Translations under genes and position numbers: made by a program
In this document: in pieces, positions 14,498-23,246 of the stretch
Layout of the letters: each line of letters opens with the position of its first letter
Position numbering within the stretch: the stretch's first letter is position 1
From: an uncultured Prevotellaceae bacterium
GTDB lineage: Bacteria > Bacteroidota > Bacteroidia > Bacteroidales > Bacteroidaceae
DNA length: 38,437 nt
Assembly: GCA_937910905.1 (NCBI GenBank)
Contig: CALEPV010000045.1
Span: 1 to 38,437 of the forward strand
Direction: 5' to 3'
The notes under the pieces: model-generated
What the model was told of the DNA's origin: nothing
The model's database searches: none
The model's input: only the letters and a program-made list of their open reading frames with translations

Positions 14498-15616
14498 ATG
14501 ATGCAACGTAATATCCTTCTTGCTTTTCTCTTTGCCTCCCTGCCAATGATGGCCGACGACTGGATGGCACGTATTGACGACTATGTTTATATCACACAAG
14601 TGTCCATACCCGGCACGCACGACAGTGCTACAGGGCATGGTTTCACTGGATTCCTCGGAGTACTATTTGGCGAATCAATGGGCCGCACACAGGATAAGAC
14701 TATAGCTGAGCAGTGGGAAGCAGGCGTGCGTGCATTCGACCTGCGTCCATGTGTAGACGGCGATGAGTTGCGCATCAATCACGGAATACTGTCCACTACG
14801 TTGACACTGGCTGACGCGCTCAACACCATCTGCACGCTTCTGGACGAACACCCGACGGAGGCCGCTATCGTGATTATGCGCCATGAGGACGACGGCGATG
14901 GTGGTGACACCAGCTGGTCTAAGATGGTGGTAGCCCTTCTGAACGAGGATAACATCAAGGCACATTCTGCCGACTTCAAGGCTGTGCTCACCCTAGGGCA
15001 GTGTCGAGGCAAGATGCTATTATTCAGTCGCGACAAGTATGCCACCAATCCTGTTTCGGGCGGCTTCATCAGTGGGTGGAGCCATAGTGCCAATTACACA
15101 GACCAGACCAAAGGCACCATCACGGCCAAGAGCATAAGTGTGCCCTGCTATGTGCAGGACTTCTACGATGTGTCGGCCGATGGAGCGACAGCCACCAAGT
15201 CTGCTGCCATCACCACGATGCTGAGCTTCTACTCTGTGCGCAACAATAACAACAGGCTGTGGTGCATCAATCACACATCGGGCTACACCGAATCGTCATC
15301 CGACGGCTATCGGCAGAATGCATCCATACAGAACAAGGTGGTGATTGACTATCTTACCGAGACAGCAGGCCCTACAGGTATAATAATGATGGATTATGCC
15401 GGAACCGACAGCTCCAAAGGCATCGATGTGCATGGCATGGAGCTGGTGCAGGCAATCATAGATAATAACTTCCTCTATGGTGCCAGAGGCAATGGCATTG
15501 AGTCTCCAACGGTGTACAAACGCTCAACGGCTGCATACTACGACCTGTCGGGTCGCCGTGTAGACAATCCTGTAAGCGGGGTCTACGTCACAGCAGGACG
15601 CAAGGTGCAGTACTAA
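14498..15616 (+). CDS. Secreted phosphatidylinositol-specific phospholipase C-like protein
   Basis: 372 residues from ATG at 14498 (MMQRNILLAF; 14501 is equally possible). A signal peptide (about 1-19) precedes a PI-PLC X domain: IPGTHDSATG gives the catalytic His41-Asp42, VRAFDLRP gives Arg78 and Asp81, and LRINHG gives the second catalytic His95. Bacterial PI-PLCs cleave phosphatidylinositol or GPI anchors to cyclic inositol phosphate and diacylglycerol. The C-terminal tail (YYDLSGRRV..PVSGVYVTAGRKVQY) is the short terminal beta module common on secreted Bacteroidales proteins. It starts 16 nt after the adaptor gene, so it appears to be the last gene of the ABC operon. Its stop codon abuts the dapA stop with no gap. 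Substrate (host GPI anchors or other lipids) is inferred. Confidence 0.88.
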   Translation: MMQRNILLAFLFASLPMMADDWMARIDDYVYITQVSIPGTHDSATGHGFTGFLGVLFGESMGRTQDKTIAEQWEAGVRAFDLRPCVDGDELRINHGILSTTLTLADALNTICTLLDEHPTEAAIVIMRHEDDGDGGDTSWSKMVVALLNEDNIKAHSADFKAVLTLGQCRGKMLLFSRDKYATNPVSGGFISGWSHSANYTDQTKGTITAKSISVPCYVQDFYDVSADGATATKSAAITTMLSFYSVRNNNNRLWCINHTSGYTESSSDGYRQNASIQNKVVIDYLTETAGPTGIIMMDYAGTDSSKGIDVHGMELVQAIIDNNFLYGARGNGIESPTVYKRSTAAYYDLSGRRVDNPVSGVYVTAGRKVQY

Positions 15617-16510
15617 TCAGTACTTGATGTGCAGGTCTCGCAGTATGGCAGAAATCTGCTCCATTGTGGTCAAGCGTGTCGGAACGAGGGGCAGGCGCAG
15701 CTGGTTCTCAATCATACCCATTGCAGCCAGCATAGCCTTCACGCCTGCAGGGTTGCCGTCGACAAACAGCAACTTGAACAGTTCAGCAAACTTGTGGTGT
15801 ATGGTCAGAGCTGAGGGGTAGTCGCCATGAAGCGCAAGGCGCACCATGCGGCTGAACTCTGCCGGTAGCGCATTGCCTATCACAGATATCACGCCCACGG
15901 CACCAAGGGTGATAAGCGGGAATGTGATTCCGTCGTCGCCGGATATGACGTCAAATGTAGATGGTTTGTTTTTGATGATGTCGTCCATCTGAGTGATGTT
16001 GCCGCTTGCCTCCTTGATGGCTACGATGTTGTCGAAGTCGCGAGCAAGGCGCAATGTGGTCTCTGCCGTCATGTTCACACCTGTGCGTCCCGGCACATTG
16101 TACAGTACAACAGGCACGGGCGATGCTTCGGCAATGGCACGGAAGTGCTGATAAAGTCCTTCCTGTGAAGGCTTGTTGTACATCGGGCATACGCTCAGCA
16201 CACCGTCGATTCCACGCCAGTCGCCAGTGCGCAGGTCCTTTACAACTGCTGCGGTATTGTTTCCACCGCAGCCCATCAACAGAGGTACGCGGCCAGCAAC
16301 ACGCTCCACAAGCAATTGCTTGAGCCATCGCTTCTCATCGGATGAGAGTGTTGGCGTCTCTGCTGTAGTGCCCATGATGCATAGGAAGTCAACGCCTCCG
16401 CGTATCTGATACTCAACCAATCGTATCAGTGCAGCTTCGTCTATTGTGCCGTCAGCTTGGAATGGCGTGATAAGTGCGACGCCCAAGCCCTTGAATTTAT
16501 TTTGTGCCAT
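15617..16510 (-). CDS. dapA: 4-hydroxy-tetrahydrodipicolinate synthase
   Basis: 297 residues, standard length. It condenses pyruvate with aspartate semialdehyde at the branch point to lysine and diaminopimelate. The catalytic elements are present: MGTTAETPTL (Thr48-Thr49), Tyr137 in VLYNVPGRTG, the substrate-binding Arg142, and the Schiff-base Lys166 in IVAIKEASGN. The GTTAETPTL form replaces the GTTGE of many bacteria and is usual for Bacteroidales. It is transcribed convergently to the PI-PLC gene. A good promoter lies at 16640-16671, giving a leader of about 120 nt with no recognisable riboswitch. Confidence 0.95.
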   Translation of the reverse strand: MAQNKFKGLGVALITPFQADGTIDEAALIRLVEYQIRGGVDFLCIMGTTAETPTLSSDEKRWLKQLLVERVAGRVPLLMGCGGNNTAAVVKDLRTGDWRGIDGVLSVCPMYNKPSQEGLYQHFRAIAEASPVPVVLYNVPGRTGVNMTAETTLRLARDFDNIVAIKEASGNITQMDDIIKNKPSTFDVISGDDGITFPLITLGAVGVISVIGNALPAEFSRMVRLALHGDYPSALTIHHKFAELFKLLFVDGNPAGVKAMLAAMGMIENQLRLPLVPTRLTTMEQISAILRDLHIKY

Positions 16511-16639
16511 ATTGTTGTGTTTCGGCTTCTATATAACTACATCGAAAGACGCGGAAAACACTAAAAATCATTTTCGCTTGTTTCGTCCTTTTAGATGTTA
16601 TAATCTATCTTTGGTTTCGATTGTTTGAAAAGTTTGCTG

Positions 16640-16671
16640 CAAAATTACAACATCTGTCGCATAGTGGCAAG
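16640..16671 (-). promoter_or_regulatory. Promoter of dapA
   Basis: On the minus strand CTTG (16671-16668), 20-nt spacer, TAATTTTG (16647-16640). The match to TAnnTTTG is exact, with one mismatch in the upstream box. Confidence 0.6.
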
Positions 16672-16701
16672 AAAAACCTAACATTTGGCAGCAAATGACG
16701 C

Positions 16702-17469
16702 TTAGCTGTGTGCTGTGTTAACGCCATAGCCGAATAGCGCGAAGTCGCCTTTCAGCGGATCGGATGGGAATATCTGTGCAAGGGCCATGCTCAGACGCTG
16801 CGCTGCCGACATTGATGTGGAGCGGCTCTGTAGCAGCCCAAGCCGTAGAGACTGTTGCATGACGTGGGTGTCCAGTGGCATGATGAGTGACCTGCAATCT
16901 ATGAAGTCAGACCATAGACCCAGGTCCACAGGCGAGTCTTTGCGCACCATCCACCGCAGGAACATGCAGATGCGCTTACACGCAGAGCGTGCATCCTTCG
17001 GCACAACGCCTGTGCTGCCATGCGAGGCGAACCATTCAGTGATGTGCTCGATGGCGTGCAACCCGCCCTCATGGTCCGTGATGCGAATGTCCTCCCGAAG
17101 CCAGTCGCCCATGCTGCCATGCTCTGCGAGCAGTTGGTGGTAGGCTTTGAGGAAGCTATGCATCTGCCCGATGGTGTTCAGCCGATAGAAGCATCCGCAG
17201 TCGCCCGCGGGCAGAGCATCACAGAACAGCCCGCGCAGTATCCATGAGTGCATGTCCCCGTCGGCCTGCTCGCGCAGCCATTCCACTTTTGGCATGAACT
17301 GCTTGCGGCTGCCATAGCTTAAGTTGGCAGCGACGAAAGCCATTGCTTCGCGATTGCAGTCGCCGTCCACCTGATGCATGAACCACGACGGGTCACCGTT
17401 GATGAAGTCGGCCATCTCGTAGCGTGCAGCATAGTTGCGCAGCAGTTCGCGTGTCTGGTCATCAATCAT
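16702..17469 (-). CDS. TIGR02757 / DUF2400 family protein
   Basis: 255 residues. It matches the Bacteroidetes-wide TIGR02757 family by its conserved blocks: ANLSYGSRKQFM near 50, CKRICMFLRWMVRKDSPVD near 170-190, DLGLWSDF and LIMPLDTHVMQQSLRLGL near 195-220, and the C-terminal DFALFGYGVN. The family is widespread and uncharacterised. The FLRWMVR...D..LW....L..PLD.H pattern recalls helix-hairpin-helix DNA glycosylase-like folds, but I would not assign an activity. The gene starts 31 nt after the SpoIID fusion gene on the same strand, so they probably share a transcript. Confidence 0.85.
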   Translation of the reverse strand: MIDDQTRELLRNYAARYEMADFINGDPSWFMHQVDGDCNREAMAFVAANLSYGSRKQFMPKVEWLREQADGDMHSWILRGLFCDALPAGDCGCFYRLNTIGQMHSFLKAYHQLLAEHGSMGDWLREDIRITDHEGGLHAIEHITEWFASHGSTGVVPKDARSACKRICMFLRWMVRKDSPVDLGLWSDFIDCRSLIMPLDTHVMQQSLRLGLLQSRSTSMSAAQRLSMALAQIFPSDPLKGDFALFGYGVNTAHS

Positions 17470-17500
17470 AGGGGTGGATATCCAGGTGGACTATGGTCTG

Positions 17501-20500
17501 TTAATACACCTTCGTCAGCTCTGCACTGCGATAATAGTGCTGCAATATCTGCTCGTAGCTATGTCCTTGTTCAGCCATGACAGCGGCACCAATCTGGCAG
17601 AGGCCTACGCCGTGGCCCCAGCCATGGCCGTGCAGCACGAAGCGAGTGGGCACGCCGTTGGCATCCATGTGTGGACGCTCCACCTTGAAGTTGGAACTCT
17701 TCAGGTGCGATGTGCTCAGTGCGCTGCGTATCTCCAGCTCCTTGCCTATGGTGAATGAGTGCTCGCTGCCCACGATGCGAAGCCGTATGATATGTCCGCC
17801 AGGGCCGCGCTCTATTGGCTGGAGGTCCATGATGTCGCCCAAGCTCTGCTTCAGGTGCTGCTCTATACGCTCACGGATATCTTCCTGGCTGATGGTCTCG
17901 GTCCATGTGTAGAAGTCGTGAGTCGGCTGGTCGTAGGCATTCAGGATGCGGCTGAGGATAGACGGGTCGGCATTCTGGCAATATGGATCCTCGACGCTTT
18001 GCAGGTACGGGTGCGGTTCGTTCTGCCAGCAGGCCTCGAAAGTCTCGGTTCGACCGCCGCAGCACTTTGAGAAGCGGGCGTCGCACACCTCGCCGTTGTG
18101 TGTTAGGATGATGCCTTGTGTCTGGCATACAGCTTTGCTGACCTCTGCGCTTGTCTGGCGTGTGATGCCTTGGTAGCGCTGGCAGTGGTCGTCGGCGCAT
18201 ACGTCGAATATGGTGTGGTCTTCGCGGTCGCGCCAGCGTATGAGCTCGTCATCACGCTTCACAAACGAGAAGAATGCTCCGTTGCCTCCCGCTTGCTGAA
18301 GCTGTCGACGGTGCATCTGGGCCAGCAGCCATGAGCGGCTGATGACGGCCGAGGCCTTCAGATACTCCTGTGGACAATTTGCGCTCATCTCGCTGCTGAT
18401 GACGCTCTCCAGATATTGCTCTATTGGCAGCTCGTTGATAGCCACCACTTGCTCAGACTCCACCACCAGGCGCAGCTTGCCGCGGAATGTCTCATCCTCT
18501 TTCTGCTGCCAGTGGAAGTTGTGGCCTATGGTCATGCCGTGCATGGTGAAACTGTCATCATCGGAGGCTGGAACAAAGGTCAGCGACCTGTAGAGCTGGC
18601 CGTTCCACAGCAGTCCGCCTTCGCTGTAGCTCACCTCCTGCATTCCTGTGTGCTCTGCACCCTTGGCTGTGTAATGCCCATTGATGGTGAAGGTGACGGT
18701 GGCGTCTGAATGCAAGCCTACGCTGAGACTTGATTCCTGGGTGAAGCTGCCGTTGTTGAATGTTGCTGCTTGCTGCTCGGTGGAATGGGTCGCATTGTCA
18801 GTGGAGGCACTGGCAGTGCCAGTCTCTTCTGCTGTGGACTGTGCTGCCACAGGTTGCGGACGGTCCGTGACGTTCTCTATCACCGGTTGCAGCTCCTCTT
18901 CTGTCATCGTCACTTCACGCAGTATCTCGATGGTGCGTTCGGTGGTTAGCTTGTCGAAGTCCTCGCGCCGTGGCGTGATGATGAGGCCGCCCATATCCAA
19001 TGCGCCGGGGCTGATTAGCATACGCTCCGCTTCGCTCTCTGCAAAGTAGCAGTCGGGTCGATGCTTCTTGCGCGGGAATATCAGCGTGATAATCTCGTCG
19101 CTCCGGCTTTCGTTGCCGCGTTCGCGCCAGCAGAGCACGTTCATGCGTGGCTCCTGCTCGCCTTCTGGAATGGGCAGTGCACGGTAGATGCGCTGGCACA
19201 GCAGACTGTCGGTTTCTTCGGGCAACGAGCGTATCACGAATACAGGACAGGCGTAGCCGCGCAGCAGGAACAGTCCGCAGCGCTGACTGACGTTGCCTGC
19301 ATCCTCCATCTCTTGCTGCTCACTGCCTGTGAGGGGGTATAGCTTCTTCAGTCGTCCGTCGTAGAGCTGCCAGTCGCGCTCTATCGGCACATAGCCTCTG
19401 CTGCCTGCCTGGAGGTGCATATGGTCGGGGCAGGATGCTCCGCAGTACGGACCATTATAGAATATAAGGCTGTTGGTAAGTGTCCATGCCAAGCGGCGCA
19501 TTGTGGTGAAATGCTCGAATATGGCCTGCGGTTTGTGTCGTCGTGTTGGGATAGTCAGGTGGTTGGGCAGGATGGGGTAGGGGTTCACCAGCACTTGGTA
19601 GTGGTGTTCAATCATCAGTGAGTGCTGCTCGGCAGGACGGTTCTCGTCGCAGAGGAAGCAGGGCCTGGCTGCTATGGTTGCGCGGTCAATCTTGGCTGCG
19701 GTCGAGACTATGCGTGCCGGATTGTGCTGTATGGTGATGCTCAGCGCATCGTTCAGCGGCTGTGCCTCGGTGGTCTGGCTGGTGGTGTCGTCGGTAGCAG
19801 AGAATGTCATTTCGCGTATCTCTACCTGCTCGGCCAGTGCCTGTACGTTGGTTCGTGCGAGCTTCCATTGGCTCACTTCGTCGCTCACAAATGCTACAAC
19901 CTCTTCCTCCGTTGCCTCGCGTCGCCATGTGCGGAGCAGTGTCTGGCGGGCTCTAATCTCGTTGGTGCGCAGCTGATCCTTGTACTGGTTGTTGCGGTTG
20001 ATGTGCTCCTGCGACAGTGCAGCGTCGCTGTTGCCTTCCCATCGGCGGCACAGATACAGCTCGTCGAATATGCGGCCGATGCGGTAGCGGCGGCCTATCA
20101 TAAGGCCCAATGCATAGTCCTCGCCATAGCTGGTGTTTGGAATCTGTATCTTGCGCAGCACTGGCGTGAAGAATGCACGCGGTGCGCCCAGTCCGTTGAT
20201 GCGGAGCGCGTTGTTACGTCCGTTCTGTGCCGTCCACTCGGCGTGGTCTATCAGTCCTGGTGGAATGGTCTGCAGCTGGAAGTCGGTGATGCGGTAGGAG
20301 CCTATCACCATAGCTGCCCTCTGTTCGCGGAAGGCGTCGACTATGCGCTGCAGTGTGTCTGGGCCGCTGTAGAGGTCATCGCTGTCCAGCTGTACCACAA
20401 AGCGGCCGCACTGCGGGTGGTGCACAGCTAGGTTCCAGCATCCGCCGATGCCGAGGTCGTCGCGTTCGGGGATGAGATGAATCAATACTGTCTCTGCGCC

Positions 20501-21388
20501 AGCTTCATCGTGAATTGTGAATTGTGGATTCTGCATTATGCTGTCTATGACAGCAGTCGTCCCATCCGTGCTATGGTTGTCCACGACGATGAGGTTGAAG
20601 GGGAACGTCGTCTTCTGCAGCATCACGCTGCGTATGGCATCTTCGATGGTGCGCACGCGGTTGCGCACAGGTATCACAACGGTGGCCTCTACGGGGAAGT
20701 CCTCATCGTCGAAACGCAGCTCGTCGAATTCGTCGGGGGCCAGCAGAGCACCGATGGCCTTGAGGTGGCGCGTGCAGACACGCTCCATCTCCACTTGCCG
20801 GGCGCGGTTGCGTGGGTCGACATAGTCGAACTGCTTCTGCCCAGACAGGCGTGTGTCGGTCTCTATCTCGGTGTACAGCGATTCCGTGATGTGCACGGGC
20901 AGCATCAGTCGTGACAGATACAGCCTCAGGTCGTAGAGACCAGCGAATGCGTATTCCCGGATGTGCTGCTGCTCAAAGTACTCCTTGACAGCCGCTGTGC
21001 GCAGCAACAGCACGGAGCCCATGTCGAAGTCGTCGCGCACAGATCCCAGCTGGTAGTCTATCAGCGTGTGGCTTGTGGTCACGTAGCCCTGTGCCTCGTC
21101 GGGCACTGTGCGGCGGTGGTCGGCATAGAGCATCGTAGCACCGCTGTCGTCGGCCACGGTGACCATGCGCGTCAATGCCTGATAGCCTAGCTGCAGGTCG
21201 TAGCCCTTGGTGTAGAGCAGTATGTAGTCGGCTGTGGCAGCAGCTGCCATCTGCCGTAGGTCCTTGGTTTGGTTGGGGCTCTCAATCAGCTGCACGGACA
21301 TCACCATCGGGTCCGATTGCAGCGCTGTAATTGTTGCCTGTGCATCGGAAATACTACCGAAGGCTAGAAAACAGTCAATCCTAGACAT
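17501..21388 (-). CDS. Three-part fusion: glycosyltransferase family 2, DUF4922 (HIT/GalT-like), SpoIID/LytB
   Basis: 1295 residues with no signal peptide. Residues about 1-230 look like a decayed glycosyltransferase fold; about 233-480 is a GT2 domain (ATVVIPVRNRVRTIEDAI, VVDNHSTDGT, metal-binding QLDSDDLY, GIGGCWN). Residues about 545-880 are DUF4922, related to Ap4A phosphorylase and GalT: PNHLTIPTRRHKPQ and, at 656-660, H-M-H-L-Q, the H-x-H-x-Q nucleotidyl-transfer signature. Residues about 930-1295 are a SpoIID/LytB domain (LPIEQYLESVISSEM, ASAVISRSWLL, FSKCCGGRTE, GHGWGHGVGLCQ at 1254-1265), which in other bacteria cleaves or activates cleavage of peptidoglycan. Together this suggests nucleotide-sugar use at the cell wall, an inference. 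The domain order is intact in a single frame. Confidence 0.88.
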   Translation of the reverse strand: MSRIDCFLAFGSISDAQATITALQSDPMVMSVQLIESPNQTKDLRQMAAAATADYILLYTKGYDLQLGYQALTRMVTVADDSGATMLYADHRRTVPDEAQGYVTTSHTLIDYQLGSVRDDFDMGSVLLLRTAAVKEYFEQQHIREYAFAGLYDLRLYLSRLMLPVHITESLYTEIETDTRLSGQKQFDYVDPRNRARQVEMERVCTRHLKAIGALLAPDEFDELRFDDEDFPVEATVVIPVRNRVRTIEDAIRSVMLQKTTFPFNLIVVDNHSTDGTTAVIDSIMQNPQFTIHDEAGAETVLIHLIPERDDLGIGGCWNLAVHHPQCGRFVVQLDSDDLYSGPDTLQRIVDAFREQRAAMVIGSYRITDFQLQTIPPGLIDHAEWTAQNGRNNALRINGLGAPRAFFTPVLRKIQIPNTSYGEDYALGLMIGRRYRIGRIFDELYLCRRWEGNSDAALSQEHINRNNQYKDQLRTNEIRARQTLLRTWRREATEEEVVAFVSDEVSQWKLARTNVQALAEQVEIREMTFSATDDTTSQTTEAQPLNDALSITIQHNPARIVSTAAKIDRATIAARPCFLCDENRPAEQHSLMIEHHYQVLVNPYPILPNHLTIPTRRHKPQAIFEHFTTMRRLAWTLTNSLIFYNGPYCGASCPDHMHLQAGSRGYVPIERDWQLYDGRLKKLYPLTGSEQQEMEDAGNVSQRCGLFLLRGYACPVFVIRSLPEETDSLLCQRIYRALPIPEGEQEPRMNVLCWRERGNESRSDEIITLIFPRKKHRPDCYFAESEAERMLISPGALDMGGLIITPRREDFDKLTTERTIEILREVTMTEEELQPVIENVTDRPQPVAAQSTAEETGTASASTDNATHSTEQQAATFNNGSFTQESSLSVGLHSDATVTFTINGHYTAKGAEHTGMQEVSYSEGGLLWNGQLYRSLTFVPASDDDSFTMHGMTIGHNFHWQQKEDETFRGKLRLVVESEQVVAINELPIEQYLESVISSEMSANCPQEYLKASAVISRSWLLAQMHRRQLQQAGGNGAFFSFVKRDDELIRWRDREDHTIFDVCADDHCQRYQGITRQTSAEVSKAVCQTQGIILTHNGEVCDARFSKCCGGRTETFEACWQNEPHPYLQSVEDPYCQNADPSILSRILNAYDQPTHDFYTWTETISQEDIRERIEQHLKQSLGDIMDLQPIERGPGGHIIRLRIVGSEHSFTIGKELEIRSALSTSHLKSSNFKVERPHMDANGVPTRFVLHGHGWGHGVGLCQIGAAVMAEQGHSYEQILQHYYRSAELTKVY
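20510..20530 (-). repeat. Short AATTCAC-type direct repeat inside the GT2 domain
   Basis: The coding strand carries CCACAATTCACAATTCAC, encoding PQFTIH within a segment (MQNPQFTIHDEAG) between VIDSI and VLIHLIPERDDLGIGG. The neighbours are conserved GT2 blocks, so this looks like a small in-frame repeat expansion. Confidence 0.5.
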
Positions 21389-21435
21389 ATATTATATGGT
21401 CTTATTACTTGTAGATAGTACAATGTCAAGCACCG

Positions 21436-21443
21436 CAAAGTTA
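21436..21443 (-). promoter_or_regulatory. -7 box for the GT/DUF4922/SpoIID gene
   Basis: Minus strand TAACTTTG, an exact TAnnTTTG. No clear upstream box. It lies about 48 nt before the start codon, in the gap shared with the divergent GH109 gene. Confidence 0.5.
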
Positions 21444-21471
21444 GGTATAATCCACAAAAAGGCATAGAAAA

Positions 21472-21505
21472 CTTGCACTTTATTCAATGTTAAGCTCTAT
21501 CTTTG
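21472..21505 (+). promoter_or_regulatory. Promoter of the GH109 gene
   Basis: CTTG at 21472-21475 and TATCTTTG at 21498-21505, spacer 22 nt. The -7 box is exact; the upstream box is approximate. It lies 42 nt before the ATG at 21547. Confidence 0.6.
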
Positions 21506-21546
21506 CGCCGAGATAACCTTAAATATAACTAACCATCATCTAACTC

Positions 21547-23133
21547 ATGCGAGCCAAACTACTGACATTAGCAGTGGCACTATGCACTGTTCTGTGCCTT
21601 AATGCACAGTCCCTTTCCGTGACCGATGCCGACTGGCACTGGGATAAAGGAACCATTGTAATCAACACACCACAGCGTCCGGATGGCCAGACAGATGTCA
21701 TCGGACTTACGGCACCGAAGCTGGAGACGGTGCGTGTAGCCTTTGTAGGCCTTGGTATGCGCGGCCCAGGTGCTGTGCAGCGCTTCACATTCATTCCTGG
21801 TGTAGAGATTGTTGCACTCTGCGACTATATCGAGGAGCGTGCTGAAGCATGCCAGAAGTATCTGCGCGAAGCCGGCCTGCCACCTGCTGATATCTATAGC
21901 GGCGAGACAGGATACGAGGAGCTCTGCAAGCGCGATGACATCGACCTGGTGTACGTAGCTACCGACTGGGATCACCACTTTCCCGTAGCCAAGTGCGCTC
22001 TGCTCAATGGCAAGCACACTGCCATCGAGGTGCCTTCAGCAATGAACCTCGCACAGTGCTGGGAACTGGTGAACCTGGCTGAGCAGACACGCAAGCACTG
22101 CATGATACTGGAGAACTGCTGCTACGACTGGTACGAACTGAACACCATGAACATGGCCCAGCAGGGCGTATTCGGTGAGATACTTCGTGGCGAGGGCGCT
22201 TATATCCATAATCTCGATGAGTTCTGGGACTACTACTGGAAGAATCCGGCAGACCCCGAGCAGGCTCAGATTGGCTGGCGCATGAAGTACAACCGCGACA
22301 ACCGCGGAGACGTGTATGCTACTCACGGCCTCGGCCCTGTGGCTCTGACAATGAACATTCACCGCGGCGACCGCTTCACAACGCTGGTGGCTATGGACAC
22401 CAAGAGCGCTCACGGACGCGAGTGGGTGGAGCAGAAGACAGGCCAGCCTTGCCCCAACTTCCGCAATGGCGACCAGACAACAACGTTGATGCGCACACAG
22501 GAAGGCAAGGTGGTGGAAATCCAGCACAACGTGATGAACCCTCAGCCATACAACCGTCTTTTCAAGCTCACCGGTACCAAGGGCTATGCAACAAAGTACC
22601 CCGAACAGCACTATGCACTCGACCAGTCGCAGCTCAACGCCAGCGGCGTGGCTCCTCAGGTAGACAACCTCAGCGCTCACGGCTTCCTGCCTGAAGCCGA
22701 GCAGACCGCACTGGTGCAGCGCTATCAGCACCCCATCATCACGAAGTACGGTGAAATGGCACAGCGCGTAGGCGGCCACGGCGGTATGGACTTCTTCATG
22801 GATGCACGTCTGGTTTACTGCCTGCAGAACGGTTTGCGCCTCGACATGGATGTCTACGACCTTGCCGAGTGGTGCTGTCTTGCAGAACTGGGTTCGCTGT
22901 CGATGGACAATAACTGTGCAAGCGTGGCATTCCCCGACTTCACTCGTGGCTCGTGGCAGAAGGTGAACGGCTACCAGTTTGCGTGGGCAGAGCCTGCCGA
23001 CGAGGCTGCTGCCGAGGCTGCTGCCAAGGCCAGCACCGAGGCTCAGAAGCAGTACTGCGCCAAGAAGAAGCTCTGGGAGAAGTACGACAAGGACAAGAAC
23101 AAGAGGACGCGCAAGATTATCCGTCGTCGCTAA
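21547..23133 (+). CDS. Secreted Gfo/Idh/MocA family protein, GH109 alpha-N-acetylgalactosaminidase-like
   Basis: 528 residues. A signal peptide ends near residue 20 (LCLNAQ). An NAD-binding Rossmann domain follows (VRVAFVGLGMRGPG, GLGMRG at 68-73), with IEVPSAMNL and ILENCCYDWYELNTMNMAQQG, then the GH109-specific region (GWRMKYNRDNRGDVYATHGLGPVA). GH109 enzymes remove alpha-linked GalNAc by an NAD-dependent oxidation-elimination mechanism. An exported copy would suit mucin or blood-group glycans and matches the sialic-acid operon and GH35 enzyme nearby. The C-terminus ends in a Lys/Arg-rich tail (KKKLWEKYDKDKNKRTRKIIRRR, 23 residues as two blocks of charge), preceded by an Ala/Glu stretch, which is odd for a secreted enzyme. 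Other oxidoreductases of this superfamily remain possible. Confidence 0.82.
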   Translation: MRAKLLTLAVALCTVLCLNAQSLSVTDADWHWDKGTIVINTPQRPDGQTDVIGLTAPKLETVRVAFVGLGMRGPGAVQRFTFIPGVEIVALCDYIEERAEACQKYLREAGLPPADIYSGETGYEELCKRDDIDLVYVATDWDHHFPVAKCALLNGKHTAIEVPSAMNLAQCWELVNLAEQTRKHCMILENCCYDWYELNTMNMAQQGVFGEILRGEGAYIHNLDEFWDYYWKNPADPEQAQIGWRMKYNRDNRGDVYATHGLGPVALTMNIHRGDRFTTLVAMDTKSAHGREWVEQKTGQPCPNFRNGDQTTTLMRTQEGKVVEIQHNVMNPQPYNRLFKLTGTKGYATKYPEQHYALDQSQLNASGVAPQVDNLSAHGFLPEAEQTALVQRYQHPIITKYGEMAQRVGGHGGMDFFMDARLVYCLQNGLRLDMDVYDLAEWCCLAELGSLSMDNNCASVAFPDFTRGSWQKVNGYQFAWAEPADEAAAEAAAKASTEAQKQYCAKKKLWEKYDKDKNKRTRKIIRRR

Positions 23134-23168
23134 TATCGTGTGACGGCGCGACACATTTGAGCTACATG

Positions 23169-23199
23169 AACCGTGCCAGCACTCGTTGGCACGGTTTTT
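23169..23199 (+). terminator. Intrinsic terminator after the GH109 gene
   Basis: Ten-base-pair stem AACCGTGCCA / TGGCACGGTT (23169-23178 with 23187-23196), 8-nt loop, then a T-run. It sits 35 nt past the stop. Confidence 0.8.
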
Positions 23200-23246
23200 G
23201 ATAGACGTATAGATATACCATTAACGTAACGCTGACAAACACAACA

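Noticed and set aside
16540..16630. Iterated TTCG/CGAAA words in the dapA leader
   Set aside because: The copies are too degenerate to define a unit; I see no stable structure.
16511..16639. Lysine riboswitch ahead of dapA
   Set aside because: The leader is short (about 120 nt) and AT-rich, with no lysine-riboswitch motifs or terminator that I can see.
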